From NCBI GenBank assembly GCA_020722725.1, contig DYKG01000020.1, forward strand, positions 1 through 60,392: a DNA stretch of 60,392 nt, in the 5' to 3' direction. A program made the translations under genes and the position numbers. Below the pieces are notes generated by a model. That model had not been told where the DNA came from and did no database searches. It saw only the letters and a program-made list of their open reading frames with translations. Positions 9,523 through 19,308 of the stretch are shown here, piece by piece. The stretch is from Candidatus Methylomirabilis sp. Its GTDB lineage: Bacteria > Muiribacteriota > Ozemobacteria > Ozemobacterales > Ozemobacteraceae. Every line of letters begins with the position of its first letter. Position 1 is the first letter of the stretch.

Positions 9523-9551
9523 TTGATAACCCTGGGAAAAAGGTTTATACT
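9523..9551 (+). promoter_or_regulatory. Sigma-70-type promoter for the signalling operon
   Basis: TTGATA (9523-9528), a 17-base spacer and TATACT (9546-9551), 43 bases before the TTG start of the phosphatase gene. The gap is divergent with the M23 gene. Confidence 0.55.
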
Positions 9552-9593
9552 CCTGCAGTGAACACTGGGTAAGACTTTCTTTCGGAGTATGAC

Positions 9594-12395
9594 TTGAAAC
9601 TAGCATTTTTAGAGGCCCTGCTAAAGGCTGAGACGATCCCTTATTTCTACGACCAGAGCGAAACTGATTTTTCTTTCCTTGACGAGCTGCAGGGCTTTTT
9701 GGGGTTGATACTTCGCTTTTATTCTGGCCGATTCGATGGATCCTGGAAAACCATTATCAGCAACCCATGGCTGGGAATGCACCTTGACGTCATCAACGAT
9801 TTTGCCGCCCGACTTGAAAAAGATAAAACTGAAAATAGGCATGAAGAATTGCATAGCCTGCAGATAGAAAACCGCAAAATTCTTGTGTATTTGAGCCCGT
9901 ACATCGTTGAGGGGTATCATTTGGGCGATCTGACGCTCATTCAGGAAATCACCACCCTGCCAGAAACAAAATCAATTTTCGAGTGGCACCTTTTCAGCGA
10001 TCGATTGGCATTCCTTATTTGCTCAAAATTTCAATATCCTGACCATGTCGCTCCCAAAACCGGAAGCGATTCTGACAAATTTCTTTCTATAATCAGAGAA
10101 ACCGGGCAAATACTTATTGCCAGTAATCGAGCTTCGGCACTTACCATTCAACAGGAAACTCAGCAGGCTGCACAGTGGTTTGAAGAGGATCTTCCGGTTA
10201 TCAACCGGTTCATGAGTAAAATTCATCAGGAGCTGAATCTGCATACTGTCTTCATTCTGCAAAACGCCGCGCCTGGTTTTATCCATAAAATGATTCTTGC
10301 CTCAGCAGAATCAGAAGACATAACCTGCGAGATTTCTGACATGTTTGACGCGATAATACAGCTAGACCCCCAGATTGAACAGTCTTTAACCTCTGAAAAA
10401 ACTTTTTTTACCGATGTTAAATTTGAAAAAGCAGAACGTCTTGCCCCTATGGTATTTTCTTGTCAGGCAGGTGGGCAGACCTTCGGACATCTGGGGATTT
10501 ATACCACTCACCACAATCTTTCACGCTATCTCAGCCATCGATCAAAAATTCTGCCAATGCTTGCCAGCCAGCTCGGCTTTTATTTCAGCCACCTTTTTCA
10601 GATCCGACGCGAAGCACTTGAATCTCGAATGTTGCAACAAATTAATCAAACCTGTAATACCATCATGTCATCGGTTGATATCGGTGCCATAGTCTTCAAG
10701 CTGGTAGAATGCCTTAATGAGCTTTTTCGGCAATACTCGGGAGCGATTCTGATAACCTCCGACGAAACTCAGGATCTCGAAATTACCACCCATCTCGGCG
10801 GACCAAATCCCGATGATTTCAGCATGCATGAAGCCCTGCAAAACCATCCGCAGATCGTTGACCTGATTTATGAAGGAGCAGTTTTTGACAATAGCGACGG
10901 AAAATACCCCCTTCCTATCCGCTACATTTTACCGCTTTCGGTGACTCCACAGGGTTTGAGCATTTCGCCCGATCTTCAGACCCCAAGATCTCTTGGTGCC
11001 GTAATACTCTACGAGCATCCGAACAATCGCCATCTGTCTGAGGCCAATCTCCAGAAAATGATGCCTATTCTACTCAACGCAATCGGGGCTTCATTACAGG
11101 TGGCCAGAAACTATGCTGAAAAGCTTGAAACCATCAAGCAGCTCGAAAGACTGATGGAAAAAATTTCTGACACTGATTCGCTGCTTGACGAGATGATCGA
11201 TATCGTAAGACGTTTGCTTAAGGTAAACAGGGTTTCGTTTCTAACTCTTGATGAGCACGAAGAATACCTTTACATAAAAAAAGAATTTGGATTACCGGCA
11301 GGAGTCAAGGAAAAAACGAAAATCCATCTCGGCGAAGAAATATCAGGCTTTGTTGCCCGAACCGGAAAATCATTAAGAATAGACAACATTGAGCTAGACA
11401 GCAATTTCAAGAAGCGCTCGATGGAATACTATCTGAACCGATCTCTTCTTTCGGTTCCCCTCATCAGCATAAGGGGAGAGCAGGAAACCAGGGTTATCGG
11501 CGTTATCAATGTCAACAACAAATCAAATGGTCTTACGTTTACCCAACAGGATCAACAACTTCTGGAAGCCATCGCACATATTGTCGTGACCGCCCTTGAA
11601 AAGGTCAGATATCTTGAGGAGAAGCATGAAAAGAGCCTGCTGGACCGACAGTTAAAAGATGCCTGCGATATTCAGATGTCACTCATGCCGAAAAACTTCT
11701 CTGATTTCCCCGATTCTATCGAAGTTTATGGTGAAAGCCAGCCTGCACGGCAGATAGGTGGAGATTTTTTCGACCTGATCAACCTTGAAAACGGCAAAAT
11801 TCTTCTAATTCTAGGCGATGTTTCAGGAAAAGGAATGCCCGCAGCCATTCTTATGGCCGTTTCGCGAATGATTCTGCGTTCGGTAATTCAGGATACCGTC
11901 GACCTTTCGGTAATTCTTGACAAAGTTAACGCCAAGCTGACCAAAGAACTCGATTCATATCATTTTGTAACCCTGCAGATCGTGTCAGTAGATCCGATTA
12001 CCGGCGAATCCGAAATGTGTTCTGCCGGCCATGGGCCATTGATGGTGTACCTCAAGGGAGAAGTCAGACTCATCGAAACCAAAGGCGGTCCACCACTTGG
12101 AATTCCAGGAATTTCAGGAATGTATGACAAGCAGGTTTTTACCATGAACCCTGGCGATTGCCTGATAATGTTTACTGACGGGCTTTCGGAAGAACATTCG
12201 AAGAAGGGCGAAATGTTTGGTAGCCGGAGAATAATGGACTTCCTGGCTGAAAATTCACGCCTTGGCGCAAAAAACCTGACCAGAAACCTGATCAATGAAG
12301 CTGTAAGCTGGCGAGGATCTCAAGAAGCTCATGACGATCTGACCATTCTCAGTTTCAAATTTAAGGAAAAAGCAGATGAAGATAAGCGAATTTAA
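9594..12395 (+). CDS. GAF-domain PP2C/SpoIIE-type serine/threonine phosphatase
   Basis: A 933-residue cytoplasmic protein. The C-terminal 210 residues are a PP2C (RsbU/SpoIIE) phosphatase: IGGDFFD near 720, GDVSGKGMPAA near 743 and the final HDDLTILSF give the metal-binding aspartates. A well-formed GAF domain precedes it (about 515-670); residues 200-510 look like one or two more divergent GAF folds, and the first 200 are helical and unrecognised. Such proteins dephosphorylate anti-sigma-factor antagonists in partner switching. The start is TTG at 9594 with GGAG six bases upstream; the nearby ATG at 9589 runs into a stop. It overlaps the cyclase gene by 20 bases. Confidence 0.9.
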   Translation: MKLAFLEALLKAETIPYFYDQSETDFSFLDELQGFLGLILRFYSGRFDGSWKTIISNPWLGMHLDVINDFAARLEKDKTENRHEELHSLQIENRKILVYLSPYIVEGYHLGDLTLIQEITTLPETKSIFEWHLFSDRLAFLICSKFQYPDHVAPKTGSDSDKFLSIIRETGQILIASNRASALTIQQETQQAAQWFEEDLPVINRFMSKIHQELNLHTVFILQNAAPGFIHKMILASAESEDITCEISDMFDAIIQLDPQIEQSLTSEKTFFTDVKFEKAERLAPMVFSCQAGGQTFGHLGIYTTHHNLSRYLSHRSKILPMLASQLGFYFSHLFQIRREALESRMLQQINQTCNTIMSSVDIGAIVFKLVECLNELFRQYSGAILITSDETQDLEITTHLGGPNPDDFSMHEALQNHPQIVDLIYEGAVFDNSDGKYPLPIRYILPLSVTPQGLSISPDLQTPRSLGAVILYEHPNNRHLSEANLQKMMPILLNAIGASLQVARNYAEKLETIKQLERLMEKISDTDSLLDEMIDIVRRLLKVNRVSFLTLDEHEEYLYIKKEFGLPAGVKEKTKIHLGEEISGFVARTGKSLRIDNIELDSNFKKRSMEYYLNRSLLSVPLISIRGEQETRVIGVINVNNKSNGLTFTQQDQQLLEAIAHIVVTALEKVRYLEEKHEKSLLDRQLKDACDIQMSLMPKNFSDFPDSIEVYGESQPARQIGGDFFDLINLENGKILLILGDVSGKGMPAAILMAVSRMILRSVIQDTVDLSVILDKVNAKLTKELDSYHFVTLQIVSVDPITGESEMCSAGHGPLMVYLKGEVRLIETKGGPPLGIPGISGMYDKQVFTMNPGDCLIMFTDGLSEEHSKKGEMFGSRRIMDFLAENSRLGAKNLTRNLINEAVSWRGSQEAHDDLTILSFKFKEKADEDKRI

Positions 12396-14502
12396 GAATA
12401 TTCTTGAATTTCAGGCAAGATTGGCAGAAAAATCTGCTGCCACTGCCGATCTTCATCAACTCATCGAAGGAATCATTGTTGAAACCGTTGACTTTATCGG
12501 AGCTTCTTCAGGCTCAATCATGGTCTATGACCCGGAAGAAGCCTGCCTGAGGCTCTTTGCGTCATCACACCACCCTCGTCTGGGCACCGGAAAAAATGGC
12601 CCGATTGCCCGTGTTTCACCAAATGAAGGCATTGCGGGGAAAGTTTTTTCAACCGGCAAACCGGTACTGGTAACCAGCCTTGAATCGGCCCCCAAACAAC
12701 TGAAACTCCGCGACCGCAATTCGCGTGGCTCTTTTTTATCAATACCCCTGAAAGTCAGCAGCAAAACTATCGGAGTAATGAACTTCAACCGTGAGAAAGG
12801 CCATCCAGGCTTTAATGAAAAAGACCTGGTTAAACTTACTTCAGTAGATTCAACTATCGCCGGACTTATTGAAAAAGAAAAACTGATCGCAACCATAGAA
12901 GAAAATCGCCAGGAAATTGGCGGGCTTTATAACCTTTCCTGCATTTTAACCGAATCGGGAAGCTTCTCGGACAATTTAAAAAAGTTTTTGAAAAAACTGT
13001 CTGATCACCTAAAGCTTCAACGATCAGCCATAATTCGCCTCGAAAGCTCACAATTTGACCTGATGATGCCTAATCCTCCAGAGTTCGGCGGTTTCACCAT
13101 ACTTGCATCGAGACGCCTGAAAGATGGCCAGCTCAAAAAAATGTTTCAATCTGTGTCGATTCGATTGAAAAAACAGCTGCTCAAACCATGGCCAGAATCG
13201 GTTGAAGAAGACAAATCAGTACAGCCGCCATTGTCTTTATCATTCGAAGATGAAAGCGAACTTCACGAACTATTCTGTATTCCACTGATGGTCGAAGGAA
13301 GACCTTCGCACCTTCTGCTGGTAAGTCGCCGCTATCTGACCGACGATCAGGAAAAAGCAAGAAAGCATTACCGCTTTCTCTACCTGATTTCACAGAATCT
13401 TGGCCTTGCTATCGAACGCGAAGCCATGCTTAGCCGCATAAAAGAAGACCAGGAAATACTTCTGGAGAGTGCGACAAGAGACCGGGTTTTTCTCGGCATC
13501 AGCAAAGACCTTGCTTCAACTCTTGACCCTTACGTTATCCTGCAGAAAGCCTTCGATCAATTCAGTAGCGTAATATCCTATACTTCTGTATCCATACTGC
13601 TTTTCGATGATCTTGACAGCAATTATCGCCTTATCATTCAACCCTCATCACCCATTTCACCCGGTTACCAGAAAACATTGGCAAAAGAAATTACTGAAGT
13701 TTTCAAAGAGTATCCATGCGACCCGGTTTTGAGCCATGAAAATCTTATCAGGCCAGTTGTTTTCAAACCTCAGCATCCCAGATGCAAAACGGAAGCTCGA
13801 TTTAAGCATACTCTCCACCTGCCGATAGTTATCGGCGACCGGGTAGCCGGACTGATTCATCTGGCGAAGTCGCAAGATGAGTCTTTTACCAACCGAGAAC
13901 TCGATATTACATCGCAATTTACCGGCATTTTCATAGCCAGCCTTAAAAATGCGATGATTCACAAAAAGACAGAGAAACTTGCTTTTACTGACCCTCTAAC
14001 CAGCCTGTTCAATCACCGATATTTTCAGGAAACACTGGCCCACGAATTTATTCGCGCACGCCGCTATGGCAAACCGCTTTCACTGATGGTCATCGACATT
14101 GATTTTTTCAAGAAATTCAACGACACCTGGGGTCATCTGGTCGGTGACAAGGTTCTTCGACACGTTGCCGAGATTTTCAGACATTCAATCCGCGAACAGA
14201 TCGATACTGTTGCCCGCTACGGCGGCGAAGAATTTGCAGTAATCCTTCCCGAAACCTCGATCGATGGCGCCAGGCTTTTTGCCGAAAGAATTCGTTGCAA
14301 AGTCGAAGAGTCGATTCTTGTTGAAGAAAACCATCAACTTTCTGTAACATTATCGATTGGGGTTTCTTGTACAAGCATTACCGACTGCGAGAAAACTTCT
14401 GATCTAATCGCTGCCGCTGACCTGGCTCTTTACCAGGCCAAAGACAGTGGCCGTAACCAGGTCATGACTTATCTCGAAAGAAAACTGCGCAATGGCAAAT
14501 GA
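12376..14502 (+). CDS. GAF-domain diguanylate cyclase (GGDEF)
   Basis: A 708-residue protein with an N-terminal GAF domain (about 20-175), a divergent middle sensory region, a second GAF-like domain (about 375-530) and a C-terminal GGDEF domain. DPLTSLFNHRYFQ marks its start (near 539) and the catalytic loop reads ARYGGEEFAV (near 613-622), so c-di-GMP synthesis should be intact. The residue three before the I-site Asp is Glu, not Arg, so classic RxxD product inhibition is probably absent. The ATG at 12376 has AAGGA upstream and sits inside the phosphatase gene; the end overlaps the HD-GYP gene by 11 bases. Confidence 0.93.
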   Translation: MKISEFKNILEFQARLAEKSAATADLHQLIEGIIVETVDFIGASSGSIMVYDPEEACLRLFASSHHPRLGTGKNGPIARVSPNEGIAGKVFSTGKPVLVTSLESAPKQLKLRDRNSRGSFLSIPLKVSSKTIGVMNFNREKGHPGFNEKDLVKLTSVDSTIAGLIEKEKLIATIEENRQEIGGLYNLSCILTESGSFSDNLKKFLKKLSDHLKLQRSAIIRLESSQFDLMMPNPPEFGGFTILASRRLKDGQLKKMFQSVSIRLKKQLLKPWPESVEEDKSVQPPLSLSFEDESELHELFCIPLMVEGRPSHLLLVSRRYLTDDQEKARKHYRFLYLISQNLGLAIEREAMLSRIKEDQEILLESATRDRVFLGISKDLASTLDPYVILQKAFDQFSSVISYTSVSILLFDDLDSNYRLIIQPSSPISPGYQKTLAKEITEVFKEYPCDPVLSHENLIRPVVFKPQHPRCKTEARFKHTLHLPIVIGDRVAGLIHLAKSQDESFTNRELDITSQFTGIFIASLKNAMIHKKTEKLAFTDPLTSLFNHRYFQETLAHEFIRARRYGKPLSLMVIDIDFFKKFNDTWGHLVGDKVLRHVAEIFRHSIREQIDTVARYGGEEFAVILPETSIDGARLFAERIRCKVEESILVEENHQLSVTLSIGVSCTSITDCEKTSDLIAAADLALYQAKDSGRNQVMTYLERKLRNGK

Positions 14503-16687
14503 AAAGCAGATAAATGCGACCGCCCGGACATTCAAACGTCTTTCGCGCCTTTCTGACGTTTCGATGGCTCTTTCCTCTGGAATGAAACTTCCTGAACTGC
14601 TCAAAACGGTTGGCACCTCAATCCAGGACGCAATTAAAGCAGATGAAGTGTATTTTCTTCTTCTCGATAAAGAGACCTATGAACTGAAAGCTACTGCTAC
14701 AATCGGCACTAGAAGAAAACGCCCCGCCATTATTCCCTGCACAGATCGCAGAACGGTTCTGAGTTCTGAAGAAGAGTTCGGCTTTGCGCCCTGCCCCGCT
14801 GATGTTTCCTTAAAAAATGGTTCACCATCGCTCGATGCCGAATCAGTATTGATGCAAAGCGCTTTTGCATCAAGGCAAAGGCTTTTATATACCGGCGAAA
14901 TGAACGACCCCCTCTTTAAAAACGCACCGTTTAAATCTGCCATGATTATTCCACTTACCACTAACACCCGTTGTGTGGGGCTGGTATCGGTGGGTAATCT
15001 TAAAAACAGTAAATCTTTCACGGTCAACGATCTTGAAGAAGCCACTGTTTTTGCCAACCTTGCCGCTATCGCGATTGAGCACATGAATCTGTTAGAAGAG
15101 CGTGAAAGCCGAATTCGCGAAATGGAAAAGCTCAATGTACTGGCCAAGCGGTTTTCTTCGGTTCAGACCCTTGAAGGGCTGATTGGCCTTTCATTCGAAT
15201 ATCTTTCTCAGCTGATTCAGCACGACCTTGGGGTTGTCTGTATGTTCAAAGAAGATGAAGAAACCCGATATTTTGTTTCCAGACTTCCCCTTTCCCCCAC
15301 CAGTCTGGATAATCTTTCAACCCATATAAATGAAATCAGCCAGAAAATCCGAGGGCGTGAAAGCAGACTAGTGAGATGTCAGCAGCTGTTTCTTCCTGGA
15401 CAGAAAGCATTGAATATGGAAAGCGTTTTTCGCCGAAAAATTCAATCTTTTCTCACCGTACCACTCACCGTGCAGGGCAAGAATATCGGGCTGGTTAACA
15501 TTTCCTCAACCCGAATGCGGGCATTTAATCGTGAGCATCTGCGCACCTTTACCACCCTCTCAAACCTTCTTGCAACCGCAATCGAGAATGTAAAAATCCG
15601 GCTTTACCTCGAAAGACGAATCGATGAAATTTCCGTGCTCTTCGAAATTTCACAGTCAATTTCATCGACTCTGGTTCTCGATGAAGTGCTTGATTCAATC
15701 GTCAACTTTTCGATGGAAATGATGAATGCCCTGCGTTGTGAGCTTCGCCTGCTCGACCCAACCGGTGAATTGCTTGAAGTGCGTGCCTCGCGCGGCCTTT
15801 CAAAATCTTTTCTTGCTTCAACCGCCATCAGGGTGGGTGAAGGCTTGATCGGAAGCTGTTTTTCGCAGCGCCTGCCGATATCGGTTGTTGATGCACGCAA
15901 AGATCCGCGCACCAAATATACAAGCATGGTCAAGCGTGAAAAGCTTGCAGGTTTGCTGGCTGTTCCCATTATGCAGCGCGGTCGTCCCATCGGGGTTATT
16001 ACAATTTATACAAGTAAGCCTCGCGATTTTTCACAGGATGAAATAGATCTTCTGTCGACCTTTGCTTCGCAGGCCAGTATTGCCATTGAAAACGCCAGGC
16101 TCTATGCCAGCATGAAAGAGCAGTATTTATCAATGGTTATGGCACTTGCGGCAGCGATTGAAGCAAAGGATTCATACACTCACGGGCACAGCACCAAGGT
16201 TATGGAATATGCAGTCAAAATCGCCGTCGACATGGACCTGAGCGAAGATGAAATTGAAACGATCAGATATGCCGGCCTGCTGCACGACATCGGCAAAATA
16301 GGAGTTAAAGACGTTATACTCTCTAAAAAAGAATTGCTCACTCCTGAAGAAATTGATGAATTACACCGACACCCTGAGTATGGCGCCAATATCATGGAAA
16401 GAGTCGAACTTCTCAAAGATATTGCCCCTCTGACTCTGTATCACCATGAAAAATATGATGGAACCGGGTATCCGCTTGGCCTCAAAGGCAAGCATATTCC
16501 GCTTGGCGCACGTATTCTGGCCGTTGCAGACACCTATGATGCCATGATTGCTGACCGCCCATACCGCCAGGCATTCCCCTTTGATTACGTGAAAAGAGAA
16601 ATGAAAAAGGCTGCGGGGACTCAACTTGACCCGGAAATAGTCAAAATTTTTTTTGAAATTCTCAAGCGTGAAGGCCTCGATAAATAA
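14492..16687 (+). CDS. GAF-domain HD-GYP c-di-GMP phosphodiesterase
   Basis: A 731-residue protein with three GAF-like segments (about 15-200, 210-370 and 380-540) and a C-terminal HD-GYP domain. The metal and signature motifs are complete: HGHSTKV, LLHDIGKIG (near 597) and HHEKYDGTGYP (near 650-660). HD-GYP enzymes hydrolyse c-di-GMP, so this protein should oppose the cyclase encoded just upstream. The GAF domain at about 380-540 is the best preserved. Its stop overlaps the next ATG as TAATG, so the tRNA nucleotidyltransferase is probably translationally coupled. Confidence 0.94.
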   Translation: MANEKQINATARTFKRLSRLSDVSMALSSGMKLPELLKTVGTSIQDAIKADEVYFLLLDKETYELKATATIGTRRKRPAIIPCTDRRTVLSSEEEFGFAPCPADVSLKNGSPSLDAESVLMQSAFASRQRLLYTGEMNDPLFKNAPFKSAMIIPLTTNTRCVGLVSVGNLKNSKSFTVNDLEEATVFANLAAIAIEHMNLLEERESRIREMEKLNVLAKRFSSVQTLEGLIGLSFEYLSQLIQHDLGVVCMFKEDEETRYFVSRLPLSPTSLDNLSTHINEISQKIRGRESRLVRCQQLFLPGQKALNMESVFRRKIQSFLTVPLTVQGKNIGLVNISSTRMRAFNREHLRTFTTLSNLLATAIENVKIRLYLERRIDEISVLFEISQSISSTLVLDEVLDSIVNFSMEMMNALRCELRLLDPTGELLEVRASRGLSKSFLASTAIRVGEGLIGSCFSQRLPISVVDARKDPRTKYTSMVKREKLAGLLAVPIMQRGRPIGVITIYTSKPRDFSQDEIDLLSTFASQASIAIENARLYASMKEQYLSMVMALAAAIEAKDSYTHGHSTKVMEYAVKIAVDMDLSEDEIETIRYAGLLHDIGKIGVKDVILSKKELLTPEEIDELHRHPEYGANIMERVELLKDIAPLTLYHHEKYDGTGYPLGLKGKHIPLGARILAVADTYDAMIADRPYRQAFPFDYVKREMKKAAGTQLDPEIVKIFFEILKREGLDK

Positions 16688-19308
16688 TGGGCAAAGAACC
16701 ATGCGAACTGGTGGCATTTGCCCACAATGCTGATTTTGATCTGATTGCCGCCGCCCGCTGCCTGTTACTGAAAAACCCAGGTATTAAAATTCTCCATCCG
16801 GTCAGACTCAACCAGAATGCCTGGGAATTCGCCCGGCGCCAGGAATGGTTCAAGACCATCAAGCTGGTTGACCTCGACTGGAACGGTTTTACCAAAGTTC
16901 ATCTTCTCGGAATCAGCCTGCCGCGCCACAACCCTGAATTAATCGATCAATTGAGCCGAAAAAGAAAGGAATGCCTGACCTATGCAGGCAGGCCAGCCAG
17001 ATTGCCCTTCAAATTCCATCAGACAAACATTCAAACCTGCAGCCTGACCTCTCATTTTTTAAATATTTTTTTTAAACATTCAATAGAATTTAGCAAAGAG
17101 GACGCCTTGCTTTTCAGCCTGGCAATCACCGAAAAAACCTGGGCGGGGCTTGCATCAAAAACATCGAGGCTTGATCTTGAAGTTCTCGCACGATTGAGAA
17201 CCGGCAAAATATCACCCAGCCGCATTGCGAACAACGTTGTTCTGGGTTTGCGTGAAGGCCAGACCGGACTTTATCAGCAGATGCTGAAAAAAATCGAAGA
17301 TATTCATCCTGGCAACTGGCCAGTCTCTCTGATCTGCGTAAACTCAACCGGCCAGGTTCAGGATCTTGAACCGGTAGTAGATGCTGTCTGGTCAGACATC
17401 GCCCCCCCTATTATGGTTATCTGTATTACCTCAGGCCATTTCTCAAGGGTCTGGGCAAGAAGCACATTGTCTCAGATAGATCTGGTCGAAGTTTTTAAGG
17501 ATTTTCGACCGCGAATCAATCGAAACTGGATCTGCTTCAATTTTTCTGAAAACACTCCAGGAATCAGTTCTTTAAGTTTAAAAGAATATTTAAAACATAA
17601 CCTGCCGCCTGATCTCGTGGCAGAAAAAATCATGTCGGCATCCCCGCAGACCATTGGCTGGAATTCAACGGTCAAGCAGGCTTTGAACCAGATGTTGAAA
17701 TTCAATATCATGTCACTGGTTGTTACCAGAGATGCTGAATTTGCCGGTCTGATTACGCGCCGCGACCTCGACAGGGCGGTTCAGATGAACCTGCTTGAAT
17801 CACCCATAGGACCATATATCCCGACAGACATTCCAGTCGTTGGCCCGGGCACTCCCGTCAGAGTTCTGAAAAATATTATGGTACGCTACAACCTGACTCG
17901 TCTTGCCGTAGTTGACGCAGGAAAAGTTGTTGGGATCATTACGAGCCGCGAACTGCTTCGCGCATTACCAGATTATTTGCCACTTCCACCCGATTATTTA
18001 CCACTGGCAGAACAGACGGTCTTGCCTTCTTTCTCCCAGATTGAAGAAACTCTGAAGCGGGTTTTCTCACTCAGGGTTTTTCATATTCTTCAAAAAATAG
18101 GCCGCGAAGCCAGGAAATCAGGTCTTAAGGTTTATGCTGTCGGAGGTTTTGTGCGCGATCTTCTTCTCGAAACCTGCAATCTCGACATAGACATTGTTGT
18201 AATTGGCGACGCCTTACCTTTCGCCCGCCATCTCAGCCAGGAATTCTCATGCGATTTGAAGGTTTTTGACCGCTTTCACACTGCCAGAATCTACCTTGAT
18301 GACATGAAAATAGATTTCAGTTCAGCCAGAATTGAACACTATTCAGACCCTGGAGCGTTACCGCAGATCGAATTTTCAGGGCTGTCAAACGATCTTTTCA
18401 GACGTGATTTTTCGATCAATGCTCTGGCATTGAGCCTTAATCCAGAATCGATGCTTGAACTACAGGATTTTTTCGGGGGATATTCAGACCTCAAACAGAA
18501 AAAAATCAAGATTCTTCATTCTTTCAGCTTTATTGAGGATCCGACGAGACTTTTCAGAGCCATCCGCTTTGCTGCCCGCTTCAATTTTTCACTTGAAAAA
18601 GATACCCGCCGGGCTTTTGATCTGGCTATTCATCGAGGTTGCAGTGGAGATCTTTCTAAAAAACGCATTGGCAGTGAAATTTCCCGGTGTCTCAATGAAG
18701 ACAGGCCGCATAAAATGGTAGAAGCGCTTTTCAATGCAGGTTTGATGCAGACCTTAAGCCCTGACTTGCGAGATATCTCAATGATTCCCGGCAGATTTCG
18801 CCTGGTCAGAGGCCTGGTAAAGAGATTTAAACCATTTAACCAGGAAATTGACGAAGAGGCAATTCTCTGGTCTGGAATTCTATCAGCACTCAGCCTGGAG
18901 CAGGCAACCGGCATTCTTGAAGATATGGGAACTCCCCACAACCAGCAGGTAACGATAACCGCTGCTCTTCAAGCCATGGATGAAGTTCCGGGATATCTTT
19001 CTTCGATTGAAGTAAACGATAATGTTTCCCTCTTCTTTCTGCTCAGAAACCGCCCGCTTGAAGCTCTGATCGCACTGATGGCCTATACCCTTGAAAAACA
19101 GAATACCAGAAAAATACTGCATTTTATCACCGACCTGCGCAACGTTAAACCAGCGGTTACCGGCGAGGACCTGAAAAGCTTCGGTATTCCCGCTGGTTCC
19201 CACATGCGACTGATTTTTCAAAAGATTCTCGAAATAAAACTACGCGGCAACCTGCTTGACCGTGAAAAGGAGTTGGAAATTGCCTTACAGGAATATAAGA
19301 GTCTATAA
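16687..19308 (+). CDS. CBS-domain tRNA nucleotidyltransferase (CCA/A-adding type) with degenerate DHH domain
   Basis: An 873-residue protein with the DHH-CBS-CBS-nucleotidyltransferase layout known from A-adding enzymes of Aquifex, Thermotoga and Deinococcus. Residues 1-300 resemble the DHH region, but only a weak HNADFDLIAAAR motif remains and no DHH triplet is seen. Two CBS domains follow (about 317-435). The catalytic part begins at VGGFVRDLLLETCNLDIDIV (484-503), whose DID carries the metal aspartates, and RRDFSINALALSL continues the family pattern. It adds A or CCA to tRNA 3' ends. The product is co-translated with the HD-GYP protein through a TAATG overlap. Confidence 0.9.
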   Translation: MGKEPCELVAFAHNADFDLIAAARCLLLKNPGIKILHPVRLNQNAWEFARRQEWFKTIKLVDLDWNGFTKVHLLGISLPRHNPELIDQLSRKRKECLTYAGRPARLPFKFHQTNIQTCSLTSHFLNIFFKHSIEFSKEDALLFSLAITEKTWAGLASKTSRLDLEVLARLRTGKISPSRIANNVVLGLREGQTGLYQQMLKKIEDIHPGNWPVSLICVNSTGQVQDLEPVVDAVWSDIAPPIMVICITSGHFSRVWARSTLSQIDLVEVFKDFRPRINRNWICFNFSENTPGISSLSLKEYLKHNLPPDLVAEKIMSASPQTIGWNSTVKQALNQMLKFNIMSLVVTRDAEFAGLITRRDLDRAVQMNLLESPIGPYIPTDIPVVGPGTPVRVLKNIMVRYNLTRLAVVDAGKVVGIITSRELLRALPDYLPLPPDYLPLAEQTVLPSFSQIEETLKRVFSLRVFHILQKIGREARKSGLKVYAVGGFVRDLLLETCNLDIDIVVIGDALPFARHLSQEFSCDLKVFDRFHTARIYLDDMKIDFSSARIEHYSDPGALPQIEFSGLSNDLFRRDFSINALALSLNPESMLELQDFFGGYSDLKQKKIKILHSFSFIEDPTRLFRAIRFAARFNFSLEKDTRRAFDLAIHRGCSGDLSKKRIGSEISRCLNEDRPHKMVEALFNAGLMQTLSPDLRDISMIPGRFRLVRGLVKRFKPFNQEIDEEAILWSGILSALSLEQATGILEDMGTPHNQQVTITAALQAMDEVPGYLSSIEVNDNVSLFFLLRNRPLEALIALMAYTLEKQNTRKILHFITDLRNVKPAVTGEDLKSFGIPAGSHMRLIFQKILEIKLRGNLLDREKELEIALQEYKSL

